A stretch of 64,000 bases of DNA, from assembly GCF_001665835.1 (NCBI RefSeq), contig NZ_LZSX01000081.1, positions 1 to 64,000 on the forward strand, written 5' to 3'. Positions 25,593 through 35,792 of the stretch are shown piece after piece. The notes beneath the pieces were generated by a model. That model was not told where the DNA came from. It searched no databases and saw only the letters and a list, made by a program, of their open reading frames with translations. The translations under genes were made by a program, and so were the position numbers. The DNA is from Mycobacterium colombiense. Its GTDB lineage: Bacteria > Actinomycetota > Actinomycetes > Mycobacteriales > Mycobacteriaceae. The first letter of the stretch is position 1. Each line of letters begins with the position of its first letter.

Positions 25593-26453
25593 CTAGGTCC
25601 CCATGAAGGTCATCGGATCGTGCAGCACGCGCGTGCCGTCATGCAATCCTTCGATGGCCTCCATGTGCTCGGGGGCGAGGGTGAAGTCGAACACGTCCAG
25701 GTTCTGGGCGACGCGCTCGGGCTTGGACGACCGCGAGACGACGACGTTGTCCAATTGCAGGTTCCACCGGACCAGTACCTGGGCGGGGGTGCGGCCGTAC
25801 TCGGCGGCGATCGAAGTCACCGTCGGGTTCTCGAGCATCTTGCCGACACCCAGCGGGCTGTAGGACTGCGTCTGCACGTCGTGCTCGGCGTGGGCCAGGC
25901 GCAGGTCGGCCTGGTTGAGCCGCGGGTGCAACTCGACCTGGTTCACGGCCGGCACCTCGTCGGTTTCCTCGATGACCGTCGCCAGCAGTTCCTCGGTGAA
26001 GTTGCAGACGCCGATCGAGCGGACGTGCCCCTCGTCGCGGGCGACCTTCATGCCCTCGAAGCTCTCCACGTACTTGCCCAGCTTCGGCGCCGGCCAGTGG
26101 ATCAGGTAGAGGTCGAGGTAGTCCAGCCCGAGCCGGTCCAGGCTCGCCTTGCACGACTCCTGGGCGGTGTGGAAGCCCTGCTTCGAGGTGCCCAACTTGG
26201 TGGCGACGAACAAATCCTCGCGGGGAATGCCCGAGGCGGCGATCGCGCGGCCGACGGCTTCCTCGTTCCCGTAGGAAGCGGCGGTGTCGATGAGGCGACA
26301 GCCGGCCTCCAGCGCCGCGAGTACCGAGCTTTCCGTCTCCTCGTCGGACAACTTGGCTACCCCCAAGCCAAGTACAGGCATCTTCGCCTCGTCATTGAGT
26401 GCGACGGTCGGAATCGCGCTGGGCGAGCTGTATATCTCATCAATCACTGTCAC
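25593..26453 (-). CDS. Aldo/keto reductase
   Basis: A 286-residue NADPH-dependent carbonyl reductase of the AKR superfamily. The catalytic tetrad is intact: D56 and Y61 in LIDTAASYGNE, K86 in VATKLG and H119 in LYLIHWPAP. The cofactor-binding end is VVVSRSSKPERVAQNLDVFD. It resembles M. tuberculosis Rv2971 and other AKR5-like enzymes that reduce dicarbonyls such as methylglyoxal; the substrate here is unknown. GTG at 26453 is used because AGGTG lies eight bases upstream. It is divergent from the inositol-monophosphatase gene across 540 bases. M. tuberculosis does not have this pair at this point. Confidence 0.92.
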   Translation of the reverse strand: MTVIDEIYSSPSAIPTVALNDEAKMPVLGLGVAKLSDEETESSVLAALEAGCRLIDTAASYGNEEAVGRAIAASGIPREDLFVATKLGTSKQGFHTAQESCKASLDRLGLDYLDLYLIHWPAPKLGKYVESFEGMKVARDEGHVRSIGVCNFTEELLATVIEETDEVPAVNQVELHPRLNQADLRLAHAEHDVQTQSYSPLGVGKMLENPTVTSIAAEYGRTPAQVLVRWNLQLDNVVVSRSSKPERVAQNLDVFDFTLAPEHMEAIEGLHDGTRVLHDPMTFMGT

Positions 26454-26993
26454 TTGCCAATCACCTGCCTGCTCAAGTTGGTTACTGGGTTATCTGGGAA
26501 AGGAACGATGATTCAGCGGCGGCCCGCAGGCCGGGCGGTTCAGCCAACCCACTGCGTTGTGAAAAGGTCCCCAACATCGCTCGCCTGCAGACAGTAGCCA
26601 AGCTCGGCAAGCGGTGCACCGAGTGCGGCGGTATATGTCGGGGCAGCAAAATTCGTCATGGCTCGGAGTTACGGGTTTCCAGCACAATGCGTTTGGCGTC
26701 GCTGGTGATGGCAATTGTGTGACACCGGCTACAGTGCCGCGACCCTGCCCCCGATGAACTTTCCGAACAAGTGCTTCCCGTGAGGTGTATCACCCTCGAA
26801 TTCGACTGTGGCGTATGCCCAATTCGCGCCGAACCTTCCAGGCAGACGGGATACACGAGCGAAAATCTTGACGGTCTAAGTGCTTTCGATTTTCCGGTGT
26901 TCAGTGGGGCGCGCGCGACGCCAATTCGCCGATCCCTTATGCTCGACAAACGCCGAACGCACGCCAACACCGGAAGCGAGGCAGACCTGTCCC
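26454..26993. other. 540-base gap between the aldo/keto reductase and IMPase genes
   Basis: No gene is supported in any frame. Short open frames on both strands have Cys/Arg/Ser-rich translations without family character. The stretch is visibly less GC-rich than its neighbours, with AAAATT and TTTTC tracts, consistent with divergent promoters or imported DNA. A TTGACG at 26868-26873 could be a -35 for the IMPase gene, but no good -10 is placed correctly. Confidence 0.35.
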
Positions 26994-27821
26994 ATGAAGA
27001 CAATGCAAGAATTTTTCGAAATAGCCTGGCAGGCAACACAAATCGGCGCCACCACGCTCAAGAAGTCGCAGCCGAGCTCGGTGCAGCACAAGGGTGACCG
27101 CGACACCGTCACCGACGTCGACCTCGCAATCCAGCGCGACATCGCCGCCTACCTCGCCCAGACCACACCCGATATCGCGCTACTGGCCGAAGAGTCCGAG
27201 CAGCAGCCGGAGATCGAAACGTCCGAGTGGCTCTGGGTTCTTGACCCCATCGACGGAACGTCCAACTTCGTCCACGGCCTGCCGCTGTGCGCGGTATCAC
27301 TGGCCCTGCTACACGCCGGGCGCACCGTGGTGGCCGTCACCCACGCTCCCCTGCTCGGCAAGACCTACCACGCCATCGAAGGCAAAGGCGCGTTCGTCAA
27401 CGGGCAACGGATCACCGCCAGCGCCACCGACAGCCTCAGCGGCGCCATCGTGTCCCTCGGCGACTACGCCGTCGGCCACGACGCCGGCCGGCTCAATCAG
27501 CACCGGCTGGCGCTCACCACCGAGCTGGTGCCCCGCGTCGAGCGCATCCGGATGATCGGGGCGGCGACGCTCGACCTCGCCTTCGTCGCCGAGGGCGCCG
27601 TGGACGCTTGCGTGATGATGTCCAACAAACCGTGGGACACCGCAGCGGGGACGCTGATCGCCCGCGAGGCCGGAGCGCAGCTCACCGACGCGCAGGGCAA
27701 CCCGCACACCCACAGCTCCGCGTCGACGATCGTCACCGCGCCGGGTATCACCGAGCAGCTCGCCACGGTGATCCTCAACACTGAGATCCCCAGCGACCGG
27801 TACGCGGCTGCCGTCGGCTAG
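26994..27821 (+). CDS. Inositol-monophosphatase-family phosphatase
   Basis: A 275-residue Mg-dependent phosphatase. Metal-site motifs are complete: GDRDTVTDVDLAIQRDI, E66-E67 in LLAEESEQ, WVLDPIDGTSNFVHG (D84, D87) and WDTAAGTLIAREAG. Substrates in this superfamily include inositol phosphate, fructose-1,6-bisphosphate, PAP and histidinol phosphate. The motif pattern fits SuhB/HisN-type enzymes, but the actual substrate cannot be told. Activity on inositol phosphate would serve phosphatidylinositol or mycothiol synthesis. ATG at 26994 gives a normal N-terminus (MKTMQEFFEIAWQ); the frame is open upstream without similarity. Its stop is 21 bases from the convergent ferredoxin reductase stop. Confidence 0.9.
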   Translation: MKTMQEFFEIAWQATQIGATTLKKSQPSSVQHKGDRDTVTDVDLAIQRDIAAYLAQTTPDIALLAEESEQQPEIETSEWLWVLDPIDGTSNFVHGLPLCAVSLALLHAGRTVVAVTHAPLLGKTYHAIEGKGAFVNGQRITASATDSLSGAIVSLGDYAVGHDAGRLNQHRLALTTELVPRVERIRMIGAATLDLAFVAEGAVDACVMMSNKPWDTAAGTLIAREAGAQLTDAQGNPHTHSSASTIVTAPGITEQLATVILNTEIPSDRYAAAVG

Positions 27822-27842
27822 CCGCGAGCGCGAAAGACCCTG

Positions 27843-29030
27843 TCAGCCCAGCATTTCGGCGATGGGCACCGCCGCGGCGATTTTGGCGCGGGCCTTCATG
27901 ACCTTGCCCGGCATCCCGCCGCCGACCACCCCGACCAGGGCGCCGTCGCGTTCGTAGTAGGCCAGGAACTTGCGGCCGTCGTCCTCGACGACATGGACGA
28001 TGTCGTCGGCCTCCGGCTCGCCCAGGCACTGGATCTTGACGTCGTACTGGTCGCTCCAGAAGTAGGGGACGACCACCACCGGCGACACGTCCTGGCCCAG
28101 CATCGCGGGCACGACGGCACGGGCCTGATCGGCGACGTTGCTCCAATGTTCCACGCGCCCTTGATGTCCCGTCGCGTCCCGCCACGAGGCGACGTCACCG
28201 AGCGCCCACACATTCGGTGCGCTGGTGCGTCCGGCCTCGTCGCAGATGACGCCGTTGTCGACCTCGATCCCGCTGCCCTCGAGCCATTCGGTCGCCGGGC
28301 GCGACCCGATGCCGACGACCACGATGTCGGCCGGCAGTTCGGTGCCGTCGCTGAGCACCACCGCCTCGACGCGCGAGTCGCCACGCACCTCCGTCACCCC
28401 GACCCCGAGGCGGACGTCGACGCCTTCGGCGCGGTGCAGCCGGGCCACCAGCTCGCCGATCTGCTCGCCGAGCACCGCGGCCAGCGGTGTCGGCTGCGGC
28501 TCCACCAGCACCACGTCCACGCCCAGGCTGCGCAGGCTGGCCGCCACCTCGCAGCCGATGAACCCGGCACCGATGACGACGGCACGCTGGGCCGCCGACG
28601 CATGCTTGCGCAGCGCCATGCTTTCGTCGAAGGTCCGCAGCACGCGGATGCCCTCGAGATCCGGGATCGCCGGGATGCGCCGGGGCACCAGGCCCGTGGC
28701 GATGACGAGTTCGGCGTAGCCCAGCGTGGTCCCGTCGTCCAGCGTCACCGTCTGCGCCGCGGTGTCCAGGCTGCTCGCGGCCGACCCCAGTCGCAGGGTG
28801 ATGTCGTTCTCGTCGTACCACTCCCGCGGTTTGAGCGCGGTGTCGTCGACCTCCTTGCGCAACACCTCTTTGGACAGTGGCGGGCGGTCGTAGGGCAGGT
28901 GCACCTCGTCGCTGACGATCGTGATGGGCCCCGAATACGCCGACTTCCGCAGCTGCTCGGCGGTGCGGGCGGCGGCCAATCCGCCGCCGACGATCACGAT
29001 TCCGTTGTTCGCGCTTGCGTCACTACTCAC
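27843..29030 (-). CDS. FAD-dependent ferredoxin/rubredoxin reductase
   Basis: A 395-residue pyridine-nucleotide-disulfide-type flavoprotein of the ferredoxin reductase class that serves oxygenases and P450s. It has an FAD Rossmann motif (IVIVGGGLAAARTAEQLRKS), LPYDRPPLSKEVLR, an NAD(P)H motif (AVVIGAGFIGCEVAASLRSL) and the second FAD contact NVWALGDVASW. It matches M. tuberculosis Rv0688 by position. The GTG start has no strong Shine-Dalgarno, and the gene begins 25 bases after the SDR gene, so the two are likely co-transcribed. That invites an electron-transfer link to the mycofactocin-type dehydrogenase, but no ferredoxin or oxygenase is encoded beside it. Confidence 0.93.
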   Translation of the reverse strand: MSSDASANNGIVIVGGGLAAARTAEQLRKSAYSGPITIVSDEVHLPYDRPPLSKEVLRKEVDDTALKPREWYDENDITLRLGSAASSLDTAAQTVTLDDGTTLGYAELVIATGLVPRRIPAIPDLEGIRVLRTFDESMALRKHASAAQRAVVIGAGFIGCEVAASLRSLGVDVVLVEPQPTPLAAVLGEQIGELVARLHRAEGVDVRLGVGVTEVRGDSRVEAVVLSDGTELPADIVVVGIGSRPATEWLEGSGIEVDNGVICDEAGRTSAPNVWALGDVASWRDATGHQGRVEHWSNVADQARAVVPAMLGQDVSPVVVVPYFWSDQYDVKIQCLGEPEADDIVHVVEDDGRKFLAYYERDGALVGVVGGGMPGKVMKARAKIAAAVPIAEMLG

Positions 29031-29055
29031 GTGGAGTTCTTAGCACGATGGCCGG

Positions 29056-29883
29056 TCAGTACTTTAGGGCACCCTTATCCACGGGGATCTGAGTGCCCGT
29101 GAGGGTGCCCGAGCCGTCGCCGGCCAGCCAGGCCACCACGTCGGCCACCTCGTCGGCCGCCATGAACCCGTTGGGCTGCACCGGCATTGGCGGAAAGCTG
29201 TGCACGAAGGTGGGATGTTTGGCGAAAATCTCCATCATCGCCTCGGGCTCGATCATCGGGGTGTCCACCGAGTACGGGTGGATGGAGTTGACCCGGATGC
29301 CGAATTCGCCGAGCTCGATCGCCAGCGTGTTGGTCAGCGCCGTGAGTCCGTGTTTGCTGGCCGAATAGTGGCCGTTGCCCGGGGTGGCCTTGATGCCCGC
29401 CGACGAGCTGACCACGACGATGGATCCGCCGTTTCCCGCCTCGATCATGGCGGGCACGGTGGCGCGCAGCGTGCGCCAGGTGCCGGTCAAGTTGACACCG
29501 ATGACGGTGTCCCACTGTTCGTCGGTGAGCTCCCAGATGCGGCCCCAGCTCAGCACTCCCGCGTTTGCCACCACGATGTCGAGCCGGCCGAACTGCTCGA
29601 TCCCGTCGGCCACCAGATCGCGCAGCGCGGCATCGTCGCGGACGTCGACCTCGCGGGTAAGGATCTTGCGGCCCTCGTTCTCCACCAGGCGCGCGGTCTC
29701 GTCGAGGTCTTCGCGGGTGGCCGGCGTGTACGTCACGCTGGCCGATGCCGCCGCGCAGATGTCCAGCGCGATGATGTCGGCGCCCTCGCGGGCCAGCCGC
29801 ACCGCGTGCGAGCGCCCCTGCCCGCGGGCGGCCCCGGTGATGAATGCGACCCGTCCCTGCAGTGATCCCGCCTGTTCAGCCAC
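29056..29883 (-). CDS. Mycofactocin-type short-chain dehydrogenase/reductase
   Basis: A 275-residue SDR. The nucleotide motif reads TGAARGQGRSHA, the signature of the SDR subgroup that co-occurs with mycofactocin and holds its nicotinamide tightly, using mycofactocin as external electron acceptor. Catalytic residues are S160/S161, Y173 and K177 (GHYSASKHG), and NAGV is at about 107-110. It corresponds to M. tuberculosis Rv0687. The GTG start has AAGGGG seven bases upstream. The gene lies about 5 kb from the mft cluster and 25 bases upstream of a ferredoxin reductase gene. Its substrate is probably an alcohol or aldehyde, unknown in detail. Confidence 0.94.
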   Translation of the reverse strand: MAEQAGSLQGRVAFITGAARGQGRSHAVRLAREGADIIALDICAAASASVTYTPATREDLDETARLVENEGRKILTREVDVRDDAALRDLVADGIEQFGRLDIVVANAGVLSWGRIWELTDEQWDTVIGVNLTGTWRTLRATVPAMIEAGNGGSIVVVSSSAGIKATPGNGHYSASKHGLTALTNTLAIELGEFGIRVNSIHPYSVDTPMIEPEAMMEIFAKHPTFVHSFPPMPVQPNGFMAADEVADVVAWLAGDGSGTLTGTQIPVDKGALKY

Positions 29884-29973
29884 GTGTAACCCCTTCGACC
29901 GCCGTTAGACCAAGCCAGGCTAGCAGCGCAACTGAAACGTGTTCTAATTCACCCGGCGCAGCCGGGCGGGCCG

Positions 29974-30807
29974 TCAGATGTCGGCGATGATCGCCGCGCG
30001 CCGGCTGGTGTATTCGGCGTCGGTCAGTGCCCCGCTGACGTGCAGATCCTGCAGCTCCTGCAGCCGTGCGGCGATCGACGGTTCGGGCGGTGTGACGACC
30101 GCCGCCGCGGGCGCCCCGGCCGGCGCCGGCTGCGCGGCGGGGGCCTGCTGTTCGACCGCGCGGCGCACCACCGCCTGTATCTGGGCGCGCAGGGCCGGGT
30201 TCGACCGGATGTCGACCATCTGGTTGAGCGCAACGTTGTTGGCCTTGAGGATCTGCAGGATCTCCATCAACGGGCCGGCCTGCCCGCTCAGGTCGTAGGT
30301 TTGGTTGTCCTCGGCCACCGTGAACTGCGCGGGAACCAGGCCGTTGACCAAAGCGCTTCGCTCCCAGTCGATTCGGTATTCGCTGGTGGTGGGGTTGACC
30401 AGCACCACCACCTTGCGGGCGTTGAGGTTGCCGAGCCGGGTGACGCTGGCGATGACCCGGTCCTCACTGTCGAACGGCAGGAGTCCTGGGCCCGCGATGT
30501 GCAGGTGCACCTTGACGACCTGCTGGTTGTTGACCCACGTCCCCGTCTCGGTGATCCCGGTGATCTGGGCGAGCGCCAGCACCCCGTTCTGCTCGAGCGC
30601 GGCCACCTTTGCCGACGACTTGGCGCCGTAGTTCGCCAGGGCGAGCGCGATCAGCACGTCGGCGACGGTGATCAGCAGGCCCACGTAGAACATCCACTGC
30701 AGCAGGCTGTCGAGCCCGAGGGTGAAGTACACGATCAGGAAGATCGGTCCGACCAGGCCGCCGCACAGCAAAACCACCAACTGTGCCTTCAGGTAGCGCG
30801 CTAACAC
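29974..30807 (-). CDS. Membrane protein with C-terminal SHOCT domain
   Basis: A 277-residue protein with two transmembrane helices at about residues 9-30 and 38-60. A soluble region of unknown fold follows (VNNQQVVKVHLHIAGPGLLP), then a Pro/Ala linker and a C-terminal SHOCT (short C-terminal) helical domain (IAARLQELQDLHVSGALTDA). It is the positional counterpart of M. tuberculosis Rv0686. SHOCT domains mediate oligomerisation in many unrelated proteins, so no function follows. The GTG start has GGAGG about five bases upstream; an ATG overlapping it is in another frame and stops at once. It lies 90 bases upstream of the SDR gene. Confidence 0.82.
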   Translation of the reverse strand: MLARYLKAQLVVLLCGGLVGPIFLIVYFTLGLDSLLQWMFYVGLLITVADVLIALALANYGAKSSAKVAALEQNGVLALAQITGITETGTWVNNQQVVKVHLHIAGPGLLPFDSEDRVIASVTRLGNLNARKVVVLVNPTTSEYRIDWERSALVNGLVPAQFTVAEDNQTYDLSGQAGPLMEILQILKANNVALNQMVDIRSNPALRAQIQAVVRRAVEQQAPAAQPAPAGAPAAAVVTPPEPSIAARLQELQDLHVSGALTDAEYTSRRAAIIADI

Positions 30808-30898
30808 ATGACCCTCCTCGGCTTACTGGCGAATCCGTGTCAGATTAGCGCTAAGGGTGTCCCGACGAACGCGATACGCGCAAACCGCGTCCGGTCCC

Positions 30899-31669
30899 CT
30901 ACACCGATTCGGTGGGCACGATCGGCACCCGCTTGACCGGCGCGCCCGCCGGTTGCGCCGGGTGTGCCGGCTGCGCCGCGGCCGGGGTGGGCGCAGCGGT
31001 ACGCGCCGACACCGGCATCGTGGAGGCCGGCGAGGTCTGCGGCGGCACTGCCGTCTGCATCGGCGCGGCGGTAGTTCCGGCCGGCGTCGCGACCGACGCC
31101 GCCGGCTGCACGGTGGCCGGCCCACTCGCCGGAGCGTAGGCCGGCGTCACCACCCGCGCCGCGCCGGCCGGCATGGTGGACGAGGCCAGCGTGGCCGATC
31201 CCGCGGGAGCCGCCGCGACCGGCGTGCCGGCCGGTACCGGAGAAGCCGCGGCCGCTGCCGGCGCGACCGCCGCCGCCAGGGGTCCCGCGGGCGCGGTCGG
31301 CGCGGCAGTACCCACGGCACCGGCGCTCACCGCCGGCACCTGTGCGGCCATCGACGCCGGGGCCGCCGCGGTCTGCAAGGGCGAGGTGTTGGCGGCCTCG
31401 GCGAAGGCATACTGCGCCGCACCGCCATTCATCAGCTGGACGAACTGGCTGTGAAACGCGGCCGCCTGGGCGCTGAGCGCCTGATACACCTGGGAGTGCG
31501 CATCGAAGAGTGCGGCGATACTCGCAGACACCTCGTCGGCGCCGGGGGCCAGCACGCCCGATGTCGGACCCAACGCGGCCACGTTGGCAGAGCTGATCGT
31601 CGACCCGATGCTGGCCAGGTCCCCCGCGGCAGCCGCGACGAATTCGGGCGACGTTTGAACGAACGACAT
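30899..31669 (-). CDS. PE-family protein with Pro/Ala-rich tail
   Basis: 256 residues. The first 95 or so form a PE domain, a helical hairpin exported by type VII secretion: MSFVQTSPEFVAAAAGDLAS, then SAQAAAFHSQFVQLMNGGAA and YAFAEAAN. The rest is low-complexity Ala/Pro/Thr/Val without the GGAGG repeats of PE_PGRS proteins, so it is a plain PE with an extended linker tail. The ATG at 31669 has GGGAGG five bases upstream and gives the standard MSFV start. No PPE partner or ESX gene is adjacent, which is unusual because PE proteins normally work with a PPE. The secretion route (ESX-5 most likely) is inferred from the family. Confidence 0.9.
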   Translation of the reverse strand: MSFVQTSPEFVAAAAGDLASIGSTISSANVAALGPTSGVLAPGADEVSASIAALFDAHSQVYQALSAQAAAFHSQFVQLMNGGAAQYAFAEAANTSPLQTAAAPASMAAQVPAVSAGAVGTAAPTAPAGPLAAAVAPAAAAASPVPAGTPVAAAPAGSATLASSTMPAGAARVVTPAYAPASGPATVQPAASVATPAGTTAAPMQTAVPPQTSPASTMPVSARTAAPTPAAAQPAHPAQPAGAPVKRVPIVPTESV

Positions 31670-31784
31670 CGACACCTCCCCGCAACGCTACGGTCAGGAG
31701 AATTATGAGCAAATCCTAAACCAGCCGGAGCCGTCGCCGCATGATTTCCCCGCGTCTGTCCGGGCCGGCGCCGCTACCAAAGCA

Positions 31785-31821
31785 CAAAGCCCGGATTGCC
31801 GAGTCGGCAATCCGGGCTTTG
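31785..31821 (-). terminator. tuf terminator
   Basis: A perfect 16-bp stem (CAAAGCCCGGATTGCC and its complement) with a five-base loop lies 13 bases beyond the tuf stop. In the transcript the 3' arm ends GGGCTTTG. It should end the str operon and separate it from the PE gene. Confidence 0.85.
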
Positions 31822-31833
31822 CGGCGGTTCGAA

Positions 31834-33024
<1,191 letters not shown>

Positions 33025-33132
33025 TTCTGTGTCCTCCTGGACTAGTTGGTGCTTGTTAAAGCAGTGTTGGTGTTTTCAGTTGTGCCGCGCCCAAGGCATT
33101 CCAATGACCCGGCAAGATTACTCCGCTGGCCG

Positions 33133-35238
33133 TTACTGGCCCGTCGCCTTCGCGATGATCTCCTTTGACACGTTCGCCGGCACTTCGGCGTACGAGTCGA
33201 AGACCATGGAGTAGTTCGCCCGGCCTTGGGTCTTGGACCGCAGGTCGCCGACGTAGCCGAACATCTCCGACAGCGGCACATGCGCCTTGACCACGCGCGC
33301 ACCGCTCCGCTCCTCCATGGCCTGGATCTGGCCACGGCGGGAGTTCAAGTCGCCGATCACGTCGCCCATGTAGTCCTCGGGCGTGGTGACCTCGACGGCC
33401 ATGATTGGTTCCAGGATGACCGGTTGCGCTTGCTGCGCAGCCTTTTTCAGCACCTGGGAACCGGCGATCTTGAACGCCATTTCCGACGAGTCGACCTCGT
33501 GGAAGGCCCCGTCGAGCAGGGTGACCTTCAAGTTCACCAGCGGGTAGCCGGCCAGGACACCGTATTGCATGGCGTCTTGCGCACCGGCGTCGACCGATGG
33601 GATGTACTCACGCGGGATGCGGCCACCGGTGACCTTGTTCTCGAACTCGTACGTCGCACCGTCTTCGCCGTGGAACGGCTCGAGGCTGATCAGCACCTTG
33701 GCGAACTGGCCGGAGCCACCGGTCTGCTTCTTGTGGGTGAACTCGACCTTTTCCACCGTCCGCTTGATGGTCTCCTTGTAGGCGACCTGCGGCTTACCGA
33801 CGTTGGCTTCGACCTTGAACTCGCGGCGCATCCGGTCCACCAGGATGTCCAGGTGCAACTCGCCCATCCCGCCGATGACGGTCTGGCCGGTCTCGGAGTC
33901 CTGGTGGACCTTGAAGGTCGGGTCCTCTTCGGCGAGTTTCTGGATCGACAGGCTCAGCTTCTCCTGGTCGCTCTTCGTCTTGGGCTCGATGGCCACCTCG
34001 ATGACCGGGTCGGGAAAGGTCATCGACTCCAGCACGACCTGGTGGTTCGGGTCACTAAGGGTGTCGCCGGTGGTGGTGTCCTTGAGGCCGATCACCGCGT
34101 AGATGTGCCCGGCCGAAGCCGTCTCCACCGGGTTCTCCTTGTTGGAGTGCATCTGGAACAGCTTGCCCAGCCGCTCCTTCTTGCCCTTGGTGGCGTTGAT
34201 GACCTGGCTGCCGGAGTCGACCTTGCCCGAGTAGACCCGGACGTAGGTCAGCTTGCCGAAGAACGGGTGGGTGGCGACCTTGAACGCCAGCGCGGAGAAC
34301 GGCTCGTCGGTGGACGGCTTGCGCGTGATCTCCTCGTCCTCCTTGCCCGGTGCGTGGCCGACGGCCGGCGGCACGTCCAGCGGCGAGGGCAGGTAGTCGA
34401 TGACGGCGTCAAGCATCGGCTGCACGCCCTTGTTCTTGAACGCACTGCCGCACAGCACCGGGTAGGCCTCCGAGCTGATGGTCAGCTTGCGGATGGCGCC
34501 CTTGATCTCCTCGACCGTGAGTTCTTCGCCGCCGAGGTACTTCTCCAGCAGCGCCTCGTCGGTCTCGGCAACGGCCTCGAGCAGCTTGGTGCGGTACTCC
34601 TCGACCTTCTCGGCCAGCTCGGCCGGGATGTCGATGGTGTCGTAGGTTTCGCCCAGCTTCGTCTCACCGCGCCACACCTTGGCGTTCATCTCGACCAGGT
34701 CGACGATGCCTTCGAAGTCACCCTCGGAGCCGACGGGCAGCTGAATAGGGATGACGTTGGCGCCGAGGCGCTCCTCCATGGTCCTCACGGAGAAGTAGAA
34801 GTCGGCGCCGATCTTGTCCATCTTGTTGACGAAGCAGATGCGCGGGACGTCGTACTTGTCGGCCTGCCGCCAGACCTGCTCGGACTGCGGCTCGACACCT
34901 TCCTTGCCGTCGAAGACGGCCACGGCACCGTCGAGCACGCGCAGGCTGCGCTCCACCTCGACGGTGAAGTCGACGTGCCCGGGGGTGTCGATGATGTTGA
35001 TCTGGTTGTCTTTCCAGAAGCAGGTGGTAGCCGCGGAGGTGATGGTGATCCCCCGCTCCTGCTCCTGCTCCATCCAGTCCATGGTGGCGGCGCCGTCATG
35101 CACCTCACCGATCTTGTAGCTGATACCGGTGTAATAGAGGATGCGCTCGGTCGTCGTCGTCTTGCCGGCGTCGATGTGCGCCATGATGCCGATGTTGCGG
35201 ACCTTGGTGAGGTCGGTCAGCACGTCCTTCTGTGCCAC
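33133..35238 (-). CDS. fusA: Elongation factor G
   Basis: A 701-residue translocase GTPase. G1 AHIDAGKTTTTERILYYTG, G3 DTPGHVDFTVEVERSLRVLD and G4 VNKMDK are present, followed by the domain II-V blocks (GGMGELHLDILVDRMRREFK; GYVGDLRSKTQGRANYSM). The length matches M. tuberculosis FusA1. The start is a GTG with GGGAAG six bases upstream. It is the third gene of the str operon, 83 bases after rpsG. Confidence 0.98.
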   Translation of the reverse strand: MAQKDVLTDLTKVRNIGIMAHIDAGKTTTTERILYYTGISYKIGEVHDGAATMDWMEQEQERGITITSAATTCFWKDNQINIIDTPGHVDFTVEVERSLRVLDGAVAVFDGKEGVEPQSEQVWRQADKYDVPRICFVNKMDKIGADFYFSVRTMEERLGANVIPIQLPVGSEGDFEGIVDLVEMNAKVWRGETKLGETYDTIDIPAELAEKVEEYRTKLLEAVAETDEALLEKYLGGEELTVEEIKGAIRKLTISSEAYPVLCGSAFKNKGVQPMLDAVIDYLPSPLDVPPAVGHAPGKEDEEITRKPSTDEPFSALAFKVATHPFFGKLTYVRVYSGKVDSGSQVINATKGKKERLGKLFQMHSNKENPVETASAGHIYAVIGLKDTTTGDTLSDPNHQVVLESMTFPDPVIEVAIEPKTKSDQEKLSLSIQKLAEEDPTFKVHQDSETGQTVIGGMGELHLDILVDRMRREFKVEANVGKPQVAYKETIKRTVEKVEFTHKKQTGGSGQFAKVLISLEPFHGEDGATYEFENKVTGGRIPREYIPSVDAGAQDAMQYGVLAGYPLVNLKVTLLDGAFHEVDSSEMAFKIAGSQVLKKAAQQAQPVILEPIMAVEVTTPEDYMGDVIGDLNSRRGQIQAMEERSGARVVKAHVPLSEMFGYVGDLRSKTQGRANYSMVFDSYAEVPANVSKEIIAKATGQ

Positions 35239-35321
35239 AGAAGTCTTCCCACTCTTTCGATTGCTTGGTTATTCGCTGTCGCTTTGCGCCCGGCCACCCT
35301 GCCATGACGCGGTTGGAGCCC

Positions 35322-35792
35322 CTACCAGCGATAGTGCGCGAAGGCGCGGTTGGCCTCGGCCATCTTGTGGGTGTCCTCGCGCCGCTTGACGGCGGCACCG
35401 AGGCCATTGCTGGCATCCAGGATCTCGTTGGCCAGCCGCTCGACCATGGTCTTCTCGCGGCGTTGCTTGGAGAAGCTGACCAACCAACGCAGGGCCAGCG
35501 TCACGGAGCGATCCGGACGCACCTCGACGGGGACCTGGTACGTAGCGCCACCGACGCGGCGGCTGCGCACCTCGAGGGAGGGCTTGACGTTGTCCATTGC
35601 GCGCTTGAGAGTGATCACGGGATCGGTACCCGTCTTTTCCCGGGCGTTTTCGAGCGCTCCATAAACAATGCGTTCGGCCAGCGATTTCTTCCCGTCCAGC
35701 AGAACCTTGTTCACCAGCTGCGTCACCAGCTGCGAGCCGTAGACCGGATCATTGACCAACGGACGCTTCGGCGCGGGCCCCTTGCGCGGCAT
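35322..35792 (-). CDS. rpsG: 30S ribosomal protein S7
   Basis: 156 residues ([20 protein letters not shown] and VGGATYQVPVEVRPDRSVTL), the assembly protein of the 30S head near the exit site. The ATG shares one base with the rpsL stop (TGATG), giving translational coupling. In E. coli S7 represses its own operon; no equivalent RNA site was identified here. Confidence 0.98.
   Translation of the reverse strand: MPRKGPAPKRPLVNDPVYGSQLVTQLVNKVLLDGKKSLAERIVYGALENAREKTGTDPVITLKRAMDNVKPSLEVRSRRVGGATYQVPVEVRPDRSVTLALRWLVSFSKQRREKTMVERLANEILDASNGLGAAVKRREDTHKMAEANRAFAHYRW

Noticed and set aside
33226..35307. 693-codon plus-strand frame antisense to fusA
   Set aside because: A shadow of fusA; the composition (Leu/Val/Asp/Gly-His) is typical of reverse-strand reading of a highly expressed gene.
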